DNA from: Stereum hirsutum FP-91666 SS1
Taxonomy: Eukaryota; Basidiomycota; Agaricomycetes; Russulales; Stereaceae
Direction: 5' to 3'
Length of the DNA: 64,000 nt
Assembly: GCF_000264905.1 (NCBI RefSeq)
Contig: NW_006763151.1
Location: 678,961 to 742,960 of the forward strand
The notes below the pieces were generated by a model. It saw only the letters and a list, made by a program, of their open reading frames with translations, ran no database searches and was not told where the DNA came from. The position numbers were made by a program, and so were the translations under genes. Positions 11,711-24,700 of the stretch are shown piece by piece (within the stretch, counting starts at the first letter, position 1; every line of letters begins with the position of its first letter).

Positions 11711-14700
11711 CAAAATTAAGATGAAAAGCTTCGAAGCGCGCAGGAGTCTGACAAACGAGATGGATGGAAAATGCCGTGTCTGAGTGTCTCGTCATGATTC
11801 AAACTGCGCGTTAAATTTTAATACAAATCGGTCTCCGACTTGGGTGCCTTGCGCTAAGGAAAACTGTCACTCGAGAAATACAGCGGTGCCGTTGGTTCAT
11901 CATGGGTAGTAGAAAGGCCGAAAACACGATGGGGAACTTGAAGAAAGAGGGCAGACACTCGCCGTCTCAAGGATCTACCACAATGGCTAGTAAAATTCTA
12001 CGTACCTTCTAGGTGAAACATAGCCTACGTATCGTGGCTTGAGCCTAGTGCAGTACTAACCCAAACTCGTCGCGCGCTCGTCGAGTCCACCTCGCGGTTC
12101 TCAGCGGGCGTTGAGTACCCCTCCGCACCATTCGGTCAAATTCGTCCGCGTAACATGAGCGCGTATTTAGAATTTGATGTCTTCTCCATGACATTGAGAC
12201 GCCCCCCTCAGAAGACAAGGCCAGCGACTAATTTATCGGTGGGGTATACTTGGTAAAGAGCCAAATGTGCCGTCGGAGAACTTGACCTTCCATGGAATTG
12301 TGGCTGTGAAATTTTTATAACTTGTCTTCGAACATCCTATTCTATCCATCCATCCGCTCTACAGTGCACCATGGTTGCGCCGTAGTACGGACATTTCTGC
12401 AGTAACGCAAGCCAATATCACTGTAGGATGCCGGGGACTTGTAGGGCGGAACGGAGGCAAAATAAAACGATAGATACGAAGCCAAATCTCACGAGCAGAT
12501 CGCCACCACCTCGCAAACACGTCGCCCCAAATCTTCCCTCCTTCTATAATTTTGCCAAACGAAGCGTCTATAAATTAGCTATCCATACTAGCTCACGCTC
12601 CGCCCCCACGTTTGGAGGGGTTACGGGCTATACTTGCAGAATATCGACGGAATTGACCAGAGACGCTGCGGGAATACGGAGCTGGTACTTAGTACTTATC
12701 TGGAACAAGGACAGAGATATTCGAGAACCCACAGTAAGTTTGTCTGGGTCATGAGCAGACTTCTGCCAGCTTGAGCGTCAGATTGTATCGGAGCTTCAAG
12801 TTATCGTGTTTAGAATTGTTCCTAGCATAAAAATACAATATCATGACAGGGTGCGAGTACAGACACAAAAGAGACTTCGACGAACCAATGGCAGGAGTGA
12901 AAAAATATCCTTAGAAGCATGGGCTCCGGATCACGACGAAGAAACAAGAAACAAGGTGAAGTGTAAGGGACAATGAAACCTCTCGACAAGTTAGAAGATG
13001 ATCAAAACCGTTAGAAGCACCAGAAGAAATACATACGGGGTAAGCAGGAGTGGTGAGGAGGTTTCGCGGTCCCGGTTTAGGTAGACCGCTAGCAACAGGC
13101 TCGCGCCTCGCCCGAAAGGAAGACATCGGGTTGCGTTTTATGTTCTACAAATTCAACGGAAAAATGAGATACCAGGTATGGAGTTAGCATATAGTTACTC
13201 TAACAGAATCTTTCAAGTAGAACTGGGCTCGGGTTTTCCAGTGCGGGGACTCGGGATCCTTGTGTGAACATAATCAGAAATCAACCTGGCAAACGGGCAA
13301 GCCCTCATCTCGCACACATTCAGAGACAATGATCTTCTCCGTTCTATATTCATCTTACCCAGGAAGAGTAACCGATATCAATATGACATTGAAAAAAAAT
13401 GTATGGCAAGACCTCGAGACTCACTGTGTCGCAAATTACCAAACGCCGCTGGACTAGACGCCACCGCCACCTAAACGCCACTAACGTATCCCTAACTGGG
13501 GACCCCGATCCATTCAATTACAGAGCGTATTCATGCCACGAGTTCCTAATCCGCTAAGCGAGTCGATGAACCATAAATCGGGGGATCGGGGATGCACGAT
13601 CGAGGATCCTGATCGTTAGAGACCGGACGTCTTAGTGAGCCTTGAGCATCTCGAGGCCATCCTGCGAGAAAGTTTGCTCAAGGTGAATGTCTGGAACAAC
13701 ATCTTAAAGTTCAGCTCTGTCCGCGAAGGGAAAACCAAAATTAAAAAACTCGGGTAGAAGCAAAGAACAAACACACAATTTCGTACCATGCCCGAACTGA
13801 GTCGAGCGACGAGAAGAATATCACGTAGTTTACAGTTGCACGGCCACGGAGAGGCGGGAAGCCGTGACTAACCTTGAATCTCGATAGCATCTCACAATGT
13901 ATTCTTCGCATCGGGATCATGGTCGAGTGCGGCCATTGGGCTGTGTCCTCGATATCAGCATGCAAGAGACTGCAGAGCCATAGGAGCGTCCGTGTTCCAC
14001 CGTATGTTTGAGTCGGGAAGAAGGCGCAGTAGTAGACACAAGTCCGCGGAGGTTGGGACCAAATTAGAGTAGACATCACGAAGCACCATACGCTGACAGT
14101 CTCCGAACCACCTTGCACGCAGAACCGGCACGAATGAAGCATCGTCGAAGCAGAAGCGATGTCACTCTATCCGATGGAATGTGGAAGAGTGCTGAGTGTG
14201 GGTATAGAGCGACTAAACCTGGTGCAGTGATAAATCATGTAAGTTTTCCCTACAAATGAATAGCAATAACATGTCGTGAGTGTAAAGGAGAGAAATGCTG
14301 CGCATAGGGCTCAAATATTTTCCGAAACCGAGAACTGGATATTCGTCGGATATCAATATTATCGCCAAATATATTTACCACAGTGTGTAAGTGCGGGAAG
14401 GGTGTCCAGGCGCAATCCGAACCCTTAGGCGTCTCTCCATTCCTCCCTGACAAAAAATAGACCCAACTCTGCGCCCACCATGTGGAACACGTCACTGACA
14501 AAATTGAGAAGCACAAACTTAGAATCGGGAGGATTATCGAGATAACTATCGGGCCATCGGGGGACCGCTCGTTCTTCCCCAGTATACGCGACGCAACAGA
14601 ACCTCGCAAGATATGGTTCCGTCAATTGAATGAGACCATACCTGTGCAAATGTTCCGCCTTCTTTGCGTCTGCATGCGCCTTATGGGTCCGGCATTTGTA

Positions 14701-16964
14701 CGGTACGCAGCGCCGATATGCTGATCCCGATGAAATCCACGCCAACTCACGCAGCGCTTTATTCAAAAGTCTAACTTTCCAGCGGCGAAAGTGCAAGGAA
14801 TGCGAAGAAATATCGAGATCTGACATTCCAGGCCTTGAATTTTGAAATACGAAGGGAAAGCCGAGACCTGAAAAGTATGGAGTCGGACATTCACCAGACC
14901 TCCAAGAAAGTACCATAGCCTCTCACTAGCAATTTAAGCTAGAATTGTGAACAAACAAATGAACTCACTGATCATCGCTAGCATCAAGGAGACTTTGCCT
15001 CACCTTCTCTGAAATAAAATACTCTCAAGACAGCCATAGTTGCGAAGCTTTGGCCTCCACAGCAGGGCGTTTGTAGCTGTCACTAGCCGCTCGCCAAGCG
15101 CCACAAGCGCCCCTTGCCTTCGAATATCGTAAGTCGTGATGAGACAAAACTTTGTATCGGGCGAACACGACTTACGTGATTGAGGGCAACAGCGACGTGA
15201 CAAAAATTGAATCGGGATCATGATCGCACTTCGCTCATGGCCAGCGGGGGAGAGTGGAATTTCTGGGTAATTATAATGCTTTGCTCACGATGATATCGGG
15301 CGAAGACAGCCTCGTGCAGGATGCTGGACCGGGGACTGAGTCTTAGAGCACTGACTTGCACGGAGGATTCGACGAGGTAGTATTTAATAACAGCTGAGGA
15401 ACAACGAACTGGACGAATCAGAGCCTGCCTCGAAAGTAATCGAATTGGACGAATGGAGCTTCCGAACTGAGTCTCCGAACTATTAGAACGAGTCAATCGT
15501 GAGTCAATGAGACGGGAGAAAGATCTCGACGTGATGGTAAGCCTGTATTGGGCCCATGCGTTCACGCGTGAAAAGCGATGGGGACGATACGGGATCCACG
15601 AGAGGTGAACAGCATGATAGAGGAAAGTGCGCATCGGGGGATTGTTGTCCTGCCAAGCGAGGAATAGCTACCTTGCGAGTGTCGAGGCTAGAATTATCAA
15701 AGCATGTATGGCACATACCGTTCATTTTAGCGTATAATGAAAATCGAACCTCCGCATTGACCTATGCGATGCTTGTGAGAGAATCCCGGACGTTCCTCGT
15801 CCGTTGCAAATGGGGAAAAATTCCGATCTCGATCCACGCATCAAGCTGTACAGAAATATAAAGAAGCACTCTGACATACCGTAAGTAGTCCCACTGGCTT
15901 CAGAGTAGAGGATGGAAGACGACTTTCAAGGCAAACTTGTGGAAGCAAGGGAGGGAAACTGCCAGCTGATCTTGTGCGACTGGATCGCGATAAGACACAG
16001 AGCTGCATGTTCCAATTCAGAGATACAGAAAGGCAGAGTCGATCCTGAACATACCTTAGGCCTAGAACTTGGGCAAAACTTGGGCTGTATGCTTGGCAAG
16101 TTATGTCAATTACCATCGTGCTCTAAAATTAGCTTCCCTGTCAGCAGTTTTGGGAAAATACCGGCCACAGAATGCTCGTTAATAAATAAATAAACACAAA
16201 CTATATCCCGCTCGTTGCCTGAGATTCACAGCGGAAGCCCCCGAAACACCAAGAACCGTATACTGCAGTGAATGCACGGCCAGAACATCTTCGAGTTCCG
16301 GCTTCTAGTCAAAATGAAGAAGGAGCTCGAAACGGATTCTTTTCCTATCCCGCCATCGCGAATGACGGATACCAGTCTGTAGCTGAGAACGAACGACCTG
16401 CAAAGGATAACTCCCACACAAATCGTCGACGGAGACCTCTCGGCGGAAGTCAATATCGGGTCAACGGGCGAACTTGCCTACGTTTATCGTTTACGTTATG
16501 TATCACTTCGGTAGGATACTCTAGCGCTATACTATGCTTCGTGTGTTCTTGGGCCCCACTTGGGGACGAGGAAGTGCCGATGCTAGCTGAGGATAGGGTT
16601 CAGCATAATGAACGTGGGTTCCGTCATGACGAGGATTGAGGAGAAGGTTCACGTCTCGGGACTCGAGGCCTTGCATGAGACCGTCCTTAGAAAGAGTGCT
16701 CGTAAATGGGTATAACCAGTGAAGATTTGACTGTATGTGGAAAAAGACGAACTTTGGACGGATGCGGAGGTCTAAAAGTAGCAGGGAGAGGTCACTGCCA
16801 AGGACGCTGCCTCTGTATGACTGGAGCCCGAGCGCGCATTGCGGATCGTGATGGGAGGATACTGAGTCAATATCGGGATCATTGGGGATCGAAAATCCTC
16901 GGATCGCGATAAGGATCGGGAAATGGTAACGTCCACAGCTTACCTTATGACGAACCTGTGTATC

Positions 16965-18345
16965 TTAACGCCTTCGAGCGACAGCATTCGCTAGCCCCAT
17001 GTTTTCTGGGAACCGTTCGGCATTGTGTGTGTGCACCGCCGTCACTAGTGCCTGTGGGGTGAAGTCAGCGCTTGTGGCTTCCGTAGGCATCCGACTCTGG
17101 CGCATGTAGTGTGCGCCACAGTCGTTTGAGCCCCTCTTCCTCGACAGTGTCGCGACGTAGATCAAAGGGTTAGAGTGCAGAGATTCAAAATGCCGCATCA
17201 GGTGGAAAATGTGGCGTATTCTTAGCGTCAAGAGCGTCCATGAATAGTCTTCCAGCTGCCAATGTATGGTCTCCCAACTCGGTCGGTTTTCAAGTCGCGT
17301 CTGTCGGAACGAATAGGTCAATTGAGTATGGGGATCATTCATCGGCACAAGGATAGCATCGAGCGAACTCACCTGGTATTACTCTGAATGCCGACCATCC
17401 CGAGAATAAATCAGCTGAGTGAAACGACTCGACAAAGTAGGAATCACGTACTCCTCACACAATGGTGTGAACGAACGTGTTGTCCAAAGAATGCGGTATG
17501 ACTGTGGACGCAAAGGTACGGCGCGTAGTTCACGATGCTACGATAGTTGTAAGGACGCGAGGAAAGACCGATCAATTGACTCGATGAATAACGTTGAGAG
17601 TATCTGTCGACGCGGTATCTACATCAGTCTGGTCTGAACAAGCGAGAAGACACACTCCATTAATACAGAGGCGAGCATTGGACAAACATAGTTTAAATTT
17701 ACACTCACGATGAGTGCGGACCAGAACCTGGTGCCTTCATGAAGAGCCCATTCTGTACACAAGGCCCATGACCTGAAGTCTGAGAATGCATGAGAGGAAG
17801 CTTTGTTACTGATATCGGGATCGATCGAGATAAGCCATCTGTATCGGGAACAACGACATCGTACGTCCCTGCTTTTTCTCTCGTACGCTGACAAAACGCG
17901 GAGAAGATGAGCTTATGTGCGAGGCCGAAGGGCTTGTGGCGTTAGGCATTGCGTCTGACGATGTGAAATTTTTGTCAGAGCTCTTTGATTAGTCGGTGAA
18001 AGCTGCATGATGCATGGTCTATGGTTAGGTATGAGGAAGAGAGCAACGCAAGTGACTGGGCTGCCCTCACTGAGACAATACAGTGTGGTTGGGAGACAGC
18101 TCTTTGTCACATTTAGAGCAGCCTAGCCAGCGCTCACCAAATTCATAGATACCACAATCCATTGTAAATGCCAAAGCTAGATGGGTCGAGCGACTCTCCG
18201 CATGAGATGAATATAGACCAACATTCTCGTCAACCGCACCCGTGAAACAACGTGGATCACGGCGCGTATAAATCAGGCCATTCAGCGATCCCAGTGTCAG
18301 TTCTAAAGCATCTAAGGAACGGAAGGCTATCGGTTCATCGGGCAA
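16965..18345 (-). pseudogene. Possible remnant of a spliced gene (F-box/LRR-like?)
   Basis: Several minus-strand pieces look exon-like but do not join into one open model. At 18.07-18.35 kb a frame reads FRSLDALELTLGSLNGL, of the kind seen in leucine-rich regions of agaricomycete F-box proteins, and ends at a GTGAGC donor. At about 17.37-17.29 kb a GTGAGT donor and a GACAG acceptor bound a 70-bp intron-like stretch. The next piece has two competing frames (one with EEEGLKRLWRTLH) broken by stops. I infer a decayed gene, but a real gene with an unusual structure is not excluded. The family assignment is weak. Confidence 0.2.
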
Positions 18346-19437
18346 AGGCGCTTCTAATCACTCACCAATATTTCATACAAGGGAATTTTGCCCCGCCTCT
18401 CACTCACGGCGCCTAGCTCAACGTCACAAGCGAGGTCTTATCTTTCAACTCTGTGGGGAACGTTCAAGGTTGTGTGGCGTCGATTAGACGCCTTTGCGCG
18501 AAAGGCAAAATCCCGATGTTAATCGAGAGGATTGAAACCATGATGAACGTGGATCATGCAAGACAAGACAAAAGCTGCCAAGAATCCAGGCTGGGCAGAG
18601 TACGTTCTCGGATATGGGACACCCTGACTGTGAATGAGCACCAAAGGAGCATCGGTGTCTCAAAGCAAGAAACAAAACCCCGAGCTGTGTTGAGACTAGT
18701 GTTGGATCTCGATCAGTGTAAATCATCATGACGGGGACAAGCATGATACCTAAAACGGAGGACTTACCAGATGTGAGAGTTTACCTCTGTTGAGCCAGTG
18801 AGAGCTGGAAGACTATTTCAAGACAGGCTGGTTTGACGGACACGAACACCTACTTTGAGCGTTGGTGGCAGAGAAGTCCACAGACGAGTGAAAACACACT
18901 TGGGGGAAAACAGTAGTAAAAGAAATGACTGCGTACTAAGCCAGAAACGTAGCGGTCGTAAGATTGTGGGCGGCGAGGTCGACTAAACATGACAAAATAC
19001 CTATAACAGTCAGCAGCAAGTTTACAGTGACTTATACGAGCGAAGCCAGGGGACGCTCACGAATTCCAAGTTAGGCAAAGTACCTCTGTGATCTGCAGAG
19101 ATGTTTCTGTGGACAGGGAAAAAAGGTTGTGCGCGAGTCCCTGGTATGGCTTTCGAGTTTTGCAAAGGGTTTGAATGTTTGATTCGATTGAAATGTACAA
19201 GCAAGAATGGTCCACCAAAGAAGAATAACAAGTACAGGAGATACTATGGCATAAACTGGACAAAAATCTGACCAGAGAGTAGAGGCTATATACGCAGTAT
19301 GAAGCATGCAGATGGAGCTGAACCCGTATCTTCGAACGACCCATGCACGACGTCAAGCCCTGCAAGCGAACCGCCAATGAGAACGACAGGACACAAAGGA
19401 ATAATCAGATAAATATACGTACAATCCTTACATCGTA

Positions 19438-21216
19438 TCAGGATCGATTCTCAGGATGTACAACAACGTCCGGTACAATCTCGCGAAGACTTTGTAGTAG
19501 CCCGGACGAGAGCGTGCAAAACCTGAACTGCATGCTCTGAATCGGAGACGCGGATTGTTGTCGACACTCGAGGGCTGCAAGCAGTCCCCGCCTCAGGGAA
19601 TCGTCCGACTCCGTATGTGTGAGGTCGATGCCGAAGACTCTCACGACTATAAGTGCTGGGAAAAGTAGATGGGAATCGCGCTGATGGGGTTCGGCCTCCA
19701 TCATGGCAGAATCAGCCTCGGAGGCACGGGTAGCAGTGCCAATGGCTAGGGCGTCGAAGAAATTGTTGATGGTGGGCGGTGACAGCACACTGTTGATGGA
19801 CGAAGGAGCGGTGGCAATTGTCAGATCTTTGATGGCCTTGAACTCGTTAAAGACCCTTGTCCAGTGAAGGACCGTCTGCATATGACTGCGAATGGAGAGT
19901 GTCGTCAAATGGTCAAATGAACAGTGCCCGAGAAGCGATGGGACAATATTGTCTTCGGTAGAATGTCTTCCATTAGTGAAACTACATCGAAACTCAAGTT
20001 GAGGGGGTACAGGTGGGACGGAGGGCATGTGGATCATAAACGTGATGTTTTGGCCTAAGTCTTCGAGGGCGAGTCTCGTGCAAGATTCGATGGAGGCACT
20101 CACAAAAGAGTGGACGAAGGGCGACATCATGAGAAGGTCCTCTCTAGTGTCATATTGAGAGGTGACATTGAAGGATTGGATCATTGTACTGATGGGGACC
20201 TCTAGGCAGCGACGAACATCGGCGCACTCGTGCGCTTTTCCGGAAATATATAGCTCGATCAGGTGGGGAAGGGATACGATTTGAGGGGGAGGTGATAGAT
20301 GAATGTTCTGGAGTGGTATCGAGGGAAGGATGTGGTTGAGATGAAGCACTCGAAGTTCCGACATTTGGTCAAGGACCGTGAGCAAGGTGGGCAAGGTGGG
20401 TAGATATGCCGAGTGCAGATTGGCACCGCGGTGAAGAGATACCCCGAGCTTCAAGGTAAGCAGGGATCGAAAGGGGAACGCCGATTCGTATCCCCAGTGA
20501 ATGAGGAAATCGTGAAGCTCCAGTTGGCGCAATCGAGGGAAGCTCCCCGCCGACCAAATAGGTATCCCGGAAGGAGTAGCAAAGTCCGCTGGGGGAATGT
20601 CTATTGGTCTCATCTTCAGACTTAGAGTCTCTAAACAGTGCGCGGCGGAGGATACCACCAGCAAAAGGTCTCGTACATGGGAGACGCCCGCGGGGTGGAG
20701 TGGTACGACCAGAGAAAGCTGGCGCACGTGATGCATGTGAGCATTTAGTGTAGCTTTGTCGAGTAATATAGGATGAAGGAATACGATTGAGTAGTCGATA
20801 TTGACAGGAGCAGTTTGCGAGCGCTCGAACATTACTTTGGTCCACTCTGGTCCAAGAACAAAGGAGATGTCCGACCACAACAAGGAGTGGCGCACTGCGA
20901 TATCTCTCCACATTCGACAGACATGGCTCACGTATATCCATCCCAACCAAGGTCTACCGACGGCCCTTCCCTGATTGTGGATAATACGGGGACGATCGTC
21001 GATGGCGCGAAATATCGCTGTCATCGTTTCGTACGGAAGCCTCGAGATCAGAGCACGATCGTTTCGCACAGCGCGTAGGGATGTGAGTCGACTGGACAGC
21101 GCTTGAATCTGAGTGGTGAGAGCATTAATCTCAGCATCTATACCATCGGCAGAAGACAGCTGGGACAGCGCTGAGACATCGTCGTCCGCGTTGGTTTGGC
21201 CAGAGAGTGCCTGCAT
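19438..21216 (-). CDS. F-box domain protein
   Basis: A single-exon gene of 592 residues with an ATG at 21,216. Residues about 25-55 form a short coiled coil (EINALTTQIQALSSRLTSLR). An F-box-like segment follows at about 58-110, starting ISRLPYETMTAIFRAI and including VSHVCRMWRDIAV and LLWSDI. The rest is a long leucine-rich region with repeated short hydrophobic strands (LRQLELHDFLIHW, LRVLHLNHIL), typical of the large agaricomycete F-box family. Family knowledge suggests an SCF ubiquitin-ligase substrate adaptor that binds Skp1 through the F-box; the substrate is unknown. It is transcribed divergently from the Tdp1 gene, with 488 bp between the two start codons. Confidence 0.85.
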   Translation of the reverse strand: MQALSGQTNADDDVSALSQLSSADGIDAEINALTTQIQALSSRLTSLRAVRNDRALISRLPYETMTAIFRAIDDRPRIIHNQGRAVGRPWLGWIYVSHVCRMWRDIAVRHSLLWSDISFVLGPEWTKVMFERSQTAPVNIDYSIVFLHPILLDKATLNAHMHHVRQLSLVVPLHPAGVSHVRDLLLVVSSAAHCLETLSLKMRPIDIPPADFATPSGIPIWSAGSFPRLRQLELHDFLIHWGYESAFPFRSLLTLKLGVSLHRGANLHSAYLPTLPTLLTVLDQMSELRVLHLNHILPSIPLQNIHLSPPPQIVSLPHLIELYISGKAHECADVRRCLEVPISTMIQSFNVTSQYDTREDLLMMSPFVHSFVSASIESCTRLALEDLGQNITFMIHMPSVPPVPPQLEFRCSFTNGRHSTEDNIVPSLLGHCSFDHLTTLSIRSHMQTVLHWTRVFNEFKAIKDLTIATAPSSINSVLSPPTINNFFDALAIGTATRASEADSAMMEAEPHQRDSHLLFPALIVVRVFGIDLTHTESDDSLRRGLLAALECRQQSASPIQSMQFRFCTLSSGLLQSLREIVPDVVVHPENRS

Positions 21217-21704
21217 CGAGGATTTGAGGGATTTAGAAACAGAGAGGAGCCCTAAACCATAAAAATGTCGGCCAACTGACCAAAAAAGAAGCGACAGTAC
21301 TAACTTACCTCAATAGCTCTATCCTGTCAATGCGATAAGTTGGTACGATGATGGTCGTCGGCCCCAGGGAAGGTCTAAGTCCTCGTTCAACTTCGTTGTC
21401 ACGTTCCGAACGTGAGGCCGGCTATTGCCGAAATGTGCTTACGACGCGACGCGTGACAGGACGCGACTCCGACGCGACGACAGTTCATTTCACCTTCAAC
21501 CAGCATCTGTTCGTGACCTAGCTTGCAGTAGTACTTCTGAGTCTATTACAGAGGGTTTTTTTTCTCGAACTCAGAGACATCTCGAACGTGTTTGTATCTC
21601 GTCGACACCACTCACACCAACATCACATCTGTTGTGGCGTTCTCTTCTTCTCTGTTCGACCGTACGAGCCTTTGCCTTATCCCTAAAACACGACATATCG
21701 TACG

Positions 21705-24700
21705 ATGTCAGACGAAGACATTGCGAGGTATTTCTTCATCATATGATTCTTCCCCCGCATACTCACATTACAAACGTATTGTCCTTTGGTACCATCAGGG
21801 CCATCGCCCTAAGCCTCCAAGAGTCCGCCACAATCGCCCCCGGACCAGCACCCATCGCACCTTTCCCTGGTCCAGTCCACGGAGACGACGATGACGAAGA
21901 AGCTCAATTCCAGGAACAACTCCGATTAGCCATGGAGGCCTCCAAAGCCGAATCCTCTCGCCCTCTACCACGAGCGCAACCACAACCTGAACCCCGAGGT
22001 TCATCATCTTCCACGTCGACTGATCAACCTCCCGCACGAGAATCAGAAACTCCAGATCAAACATCGGGGACATCGACACCGACACCATTCTTGTCTGAGA
22101 GAGCGCAGATGGAGAAGGAGAGGTTGGCGAGGCTGAAAAGATTGAGAGGCGACTCTGTGGACGATGGGATGGGTGGCGGTGGCGGTGGGAAGCCAGAACC
22201 GCCGAAGAAGAGGAAAACTCCGGAGACGAGGGAGGTCAGGGGAGGGGCTACTCAGTCCAACGCTTCCTCTTCTTCAAGAGGTAGAAATGCGCCGAAGGGA
22301 ACTGTAACGCAGGAAGAGGAGGTGTTCTGGGATGGCGAAGTCAGGCAGACGAGGAATAAACATGTTGATCAGGGGAAGAATGGAGAGGATGGAAAGCCTG
22401 TGTTTGGGTTGACGAGTATCATTGGCGACGTAAACTGCTTTGTCTCTAATTTTGTCGAATGAGATCGCTGATGCCTATTCCTGCTTTATATCGTCCACAG
22501 AAATCCCAGGTCGCGTTCGCCATCATCTCATCATACGCACTCCAACTCTCATGGATCTACGAATTCTTCGACCCAAGCACTCCCGTCGTGATGGTGGCAC
22601 AACCCACTGAAGCAGAGAAGGGGCAAAAGACGATCAAGGAGATATTGCCGAATTGGATCAGGGTGACGCCGTTTTTGAGGAGTGGGTATGGGGTTATGCA
22701 TATGAAGGTGGGTACATTTCATTAGATAGACGGTGGTGTTCGTTAACTTATTTCCTGCATGTTTATATTCCAGTTCTTCCTGGTAAGAAAATGACAATAA
22801 TTCGGCAAGATGGTATGGCTTTTACTTATGGATTGAACGTTCTCTGAATGTAGATATTCTACAAATCTGGCCGTCTCCGCATTGCCATATCGACTGCCAA
22901 CCTCGTCGACTTCGACTGGAAAGACATTGAAAACGTACGTCCTCACCTTCTCTACAAACCGCTCTTTAACTTACTTTGATCGTACAGACCGTCTGGATCC
23001 AAGACGTCCCTCAACGCTCGAAACCTATCCCACATGACCCTAAAGCAGATGACTTCCCCACCGCCTTTGAACGGGTGCTCAAAGCCTTGAACGTTGAGCC
23101 CGCGTTGACCAGTCTCGTGCACAACGACGTACGTACCCTCTTATTCCCACACCATTTCATCCCGAACCGGAGCTGACCTCGCCACTCCCTCTTTACGCCT
23201 GGCCTTTTCGACGTATAGCACCCAACAATCCCCCTCTCCTCCCTGCACCCCGGCTCCCTTCGCACAGCCTACGACTTCTCCCGCGTCAAAGCACACCTCG
23301 TACCCAGCCTCGCGGGTAAGCACGAGCATTGGCCACAAGTTCTGAGGGTCGGGGAGACGGCGCTGATGAAGGCTGTGAGGGAGATTGGGTGTGAGGTCGG
23401 GAGCGGGAGTGGAGGTGGGAAGAGGGGGAAGTTGAGGGTCGAGTATCAGGTGTGTTTTCGTACCTCTCCACTTTCGCCTCTCTCTCTTCTTCGTCCCTGT
23501 ATTTGAGTTGCTTATGATCGATGTGAATGTCGTTGCATTTATTTTGGTTTTACGGATATGGCGGATGTTTGTTGGTATAGGGTTCGTCGATAGGAACATA
23601 CTCCACCCAATGGATCAACGAATTCTACATCTGCGCGAGCGGGACGAGTCCAGAGAAATACCTCGACAAGACGAAGGCATCGAAGTCGAAATTGCCGTAC
23701 CCGGATTCGATGACGATATTGTTTCCGACGAGGGAATGGGTTAAAGGGAGTGTGCTTGGGGAGGCTGTGAGTTTCCTTCACACTTACAGTATCCGTGCCG
23801 TTGTGCAAGGTTTGCTGATAGTATTTATGGCTTCGGGTTTGGTTTCGACGCGTTTGGATGGGTCTGGGTTGGTGTGGTTGTGGTTGCGGTTGTGGTTGTG
23901 GGACTGTAGGGCGGCGGGACGATGTTTTGTCGTAAGGATCAATGGGACGCCCCAAAATTCCCGAGGGAGCTATTCGGGCAGTCGAAGAGCAAGAGGGGAA
24001 AAGTGCTCATGCATAGCAAAGTGCGTCCCTTCTCTCCTCCCCTCTCCTCTTCCTTTCCTTCTTCCCGTCTCATTTACTCCGCCATCTCGTGTTCTTCGAC
24101 ATGAAGTGTCTCGAGGGCTGACTGACACACTCACACTCACGAACGTACTATCATCATAGATGGCACTAGGAACCTTCGAACCCCTCCCGAGAGGCAGCAT
24201 ACATCACTCTGGCGCCCCTTCCTCTTCAAATTCCTCCTCCTCAAATTCCTCCTCCTCCGAAGACGACGAAGACGAAGACGAGAGCAGCGTCACCGAATCA
24301 GAATCCGAGTCCGAACCCGAACCGCCGCAAGATGCAGAAGAATCGGATAGCGATCTCGAGATTGTGGAGGTGGATGCGCAAGGGCGGACGAAACCGTACA
24401 ACGGCAAAGGAAAAGGCAAAGGAAAAGCTAATGCCCAAGCTCGGGGACGGGGAACAACGACAACGGGTGCAGGTGGGAACGGTAGGGGGAAGGCGAAGGC
24501 GAAGGAGGGGAAGAAGAATAGGAAGGGAAAGAAGAAAAAAGCAAAGGCGGTAGGATGGGCGTATGTCGGTTCGCATAATTTTACGCCGTCGGCTTGGGGG
24601 ACGTTGAGTGGGAGTGGGTTTCATCCTGTTTTGAACGTACGTCTTCTCTCTTCTTTCTCTTGCGTTTCCTCTCCATTCGCCCCCCTCGCTCGCTCGCTTC

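Larger units (their letters stand above)
10900..19437. other. Gene-poor stretch, possible decayed genes
   Basis: About 8.5 kb without a gene I can define. The sequence is less GC-biased than the flanking genes. The hexamer ATCGGG and the longer ATCGGGATC recur between about 13.5 and 18.0 kb (for example near 13,577, 15,214, 16,871 and 17,813). Several short minus-strand frames resemble pieces of leucine-rich or F-box-type proteins, described separately. A degenerate transposon or decayed gene copies are both possible. Confidence 0.4.

Noticed and set aside
14425..14916. 163-codon minus-strand frame in the gene-poor stretch
   Set aside because: Composition and codon pattern do not look coding, no splice partners were found and no family is recognisable.
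21425..21704. Frame extending the Tdp1 exon 2 upstream without an intron
   Set aside because: It skips the good ATG at 21,705 with its UIM-like first exon and a standard AG/GTATTT...CAG intron. The upstream residues show no similarity to Tdp1.
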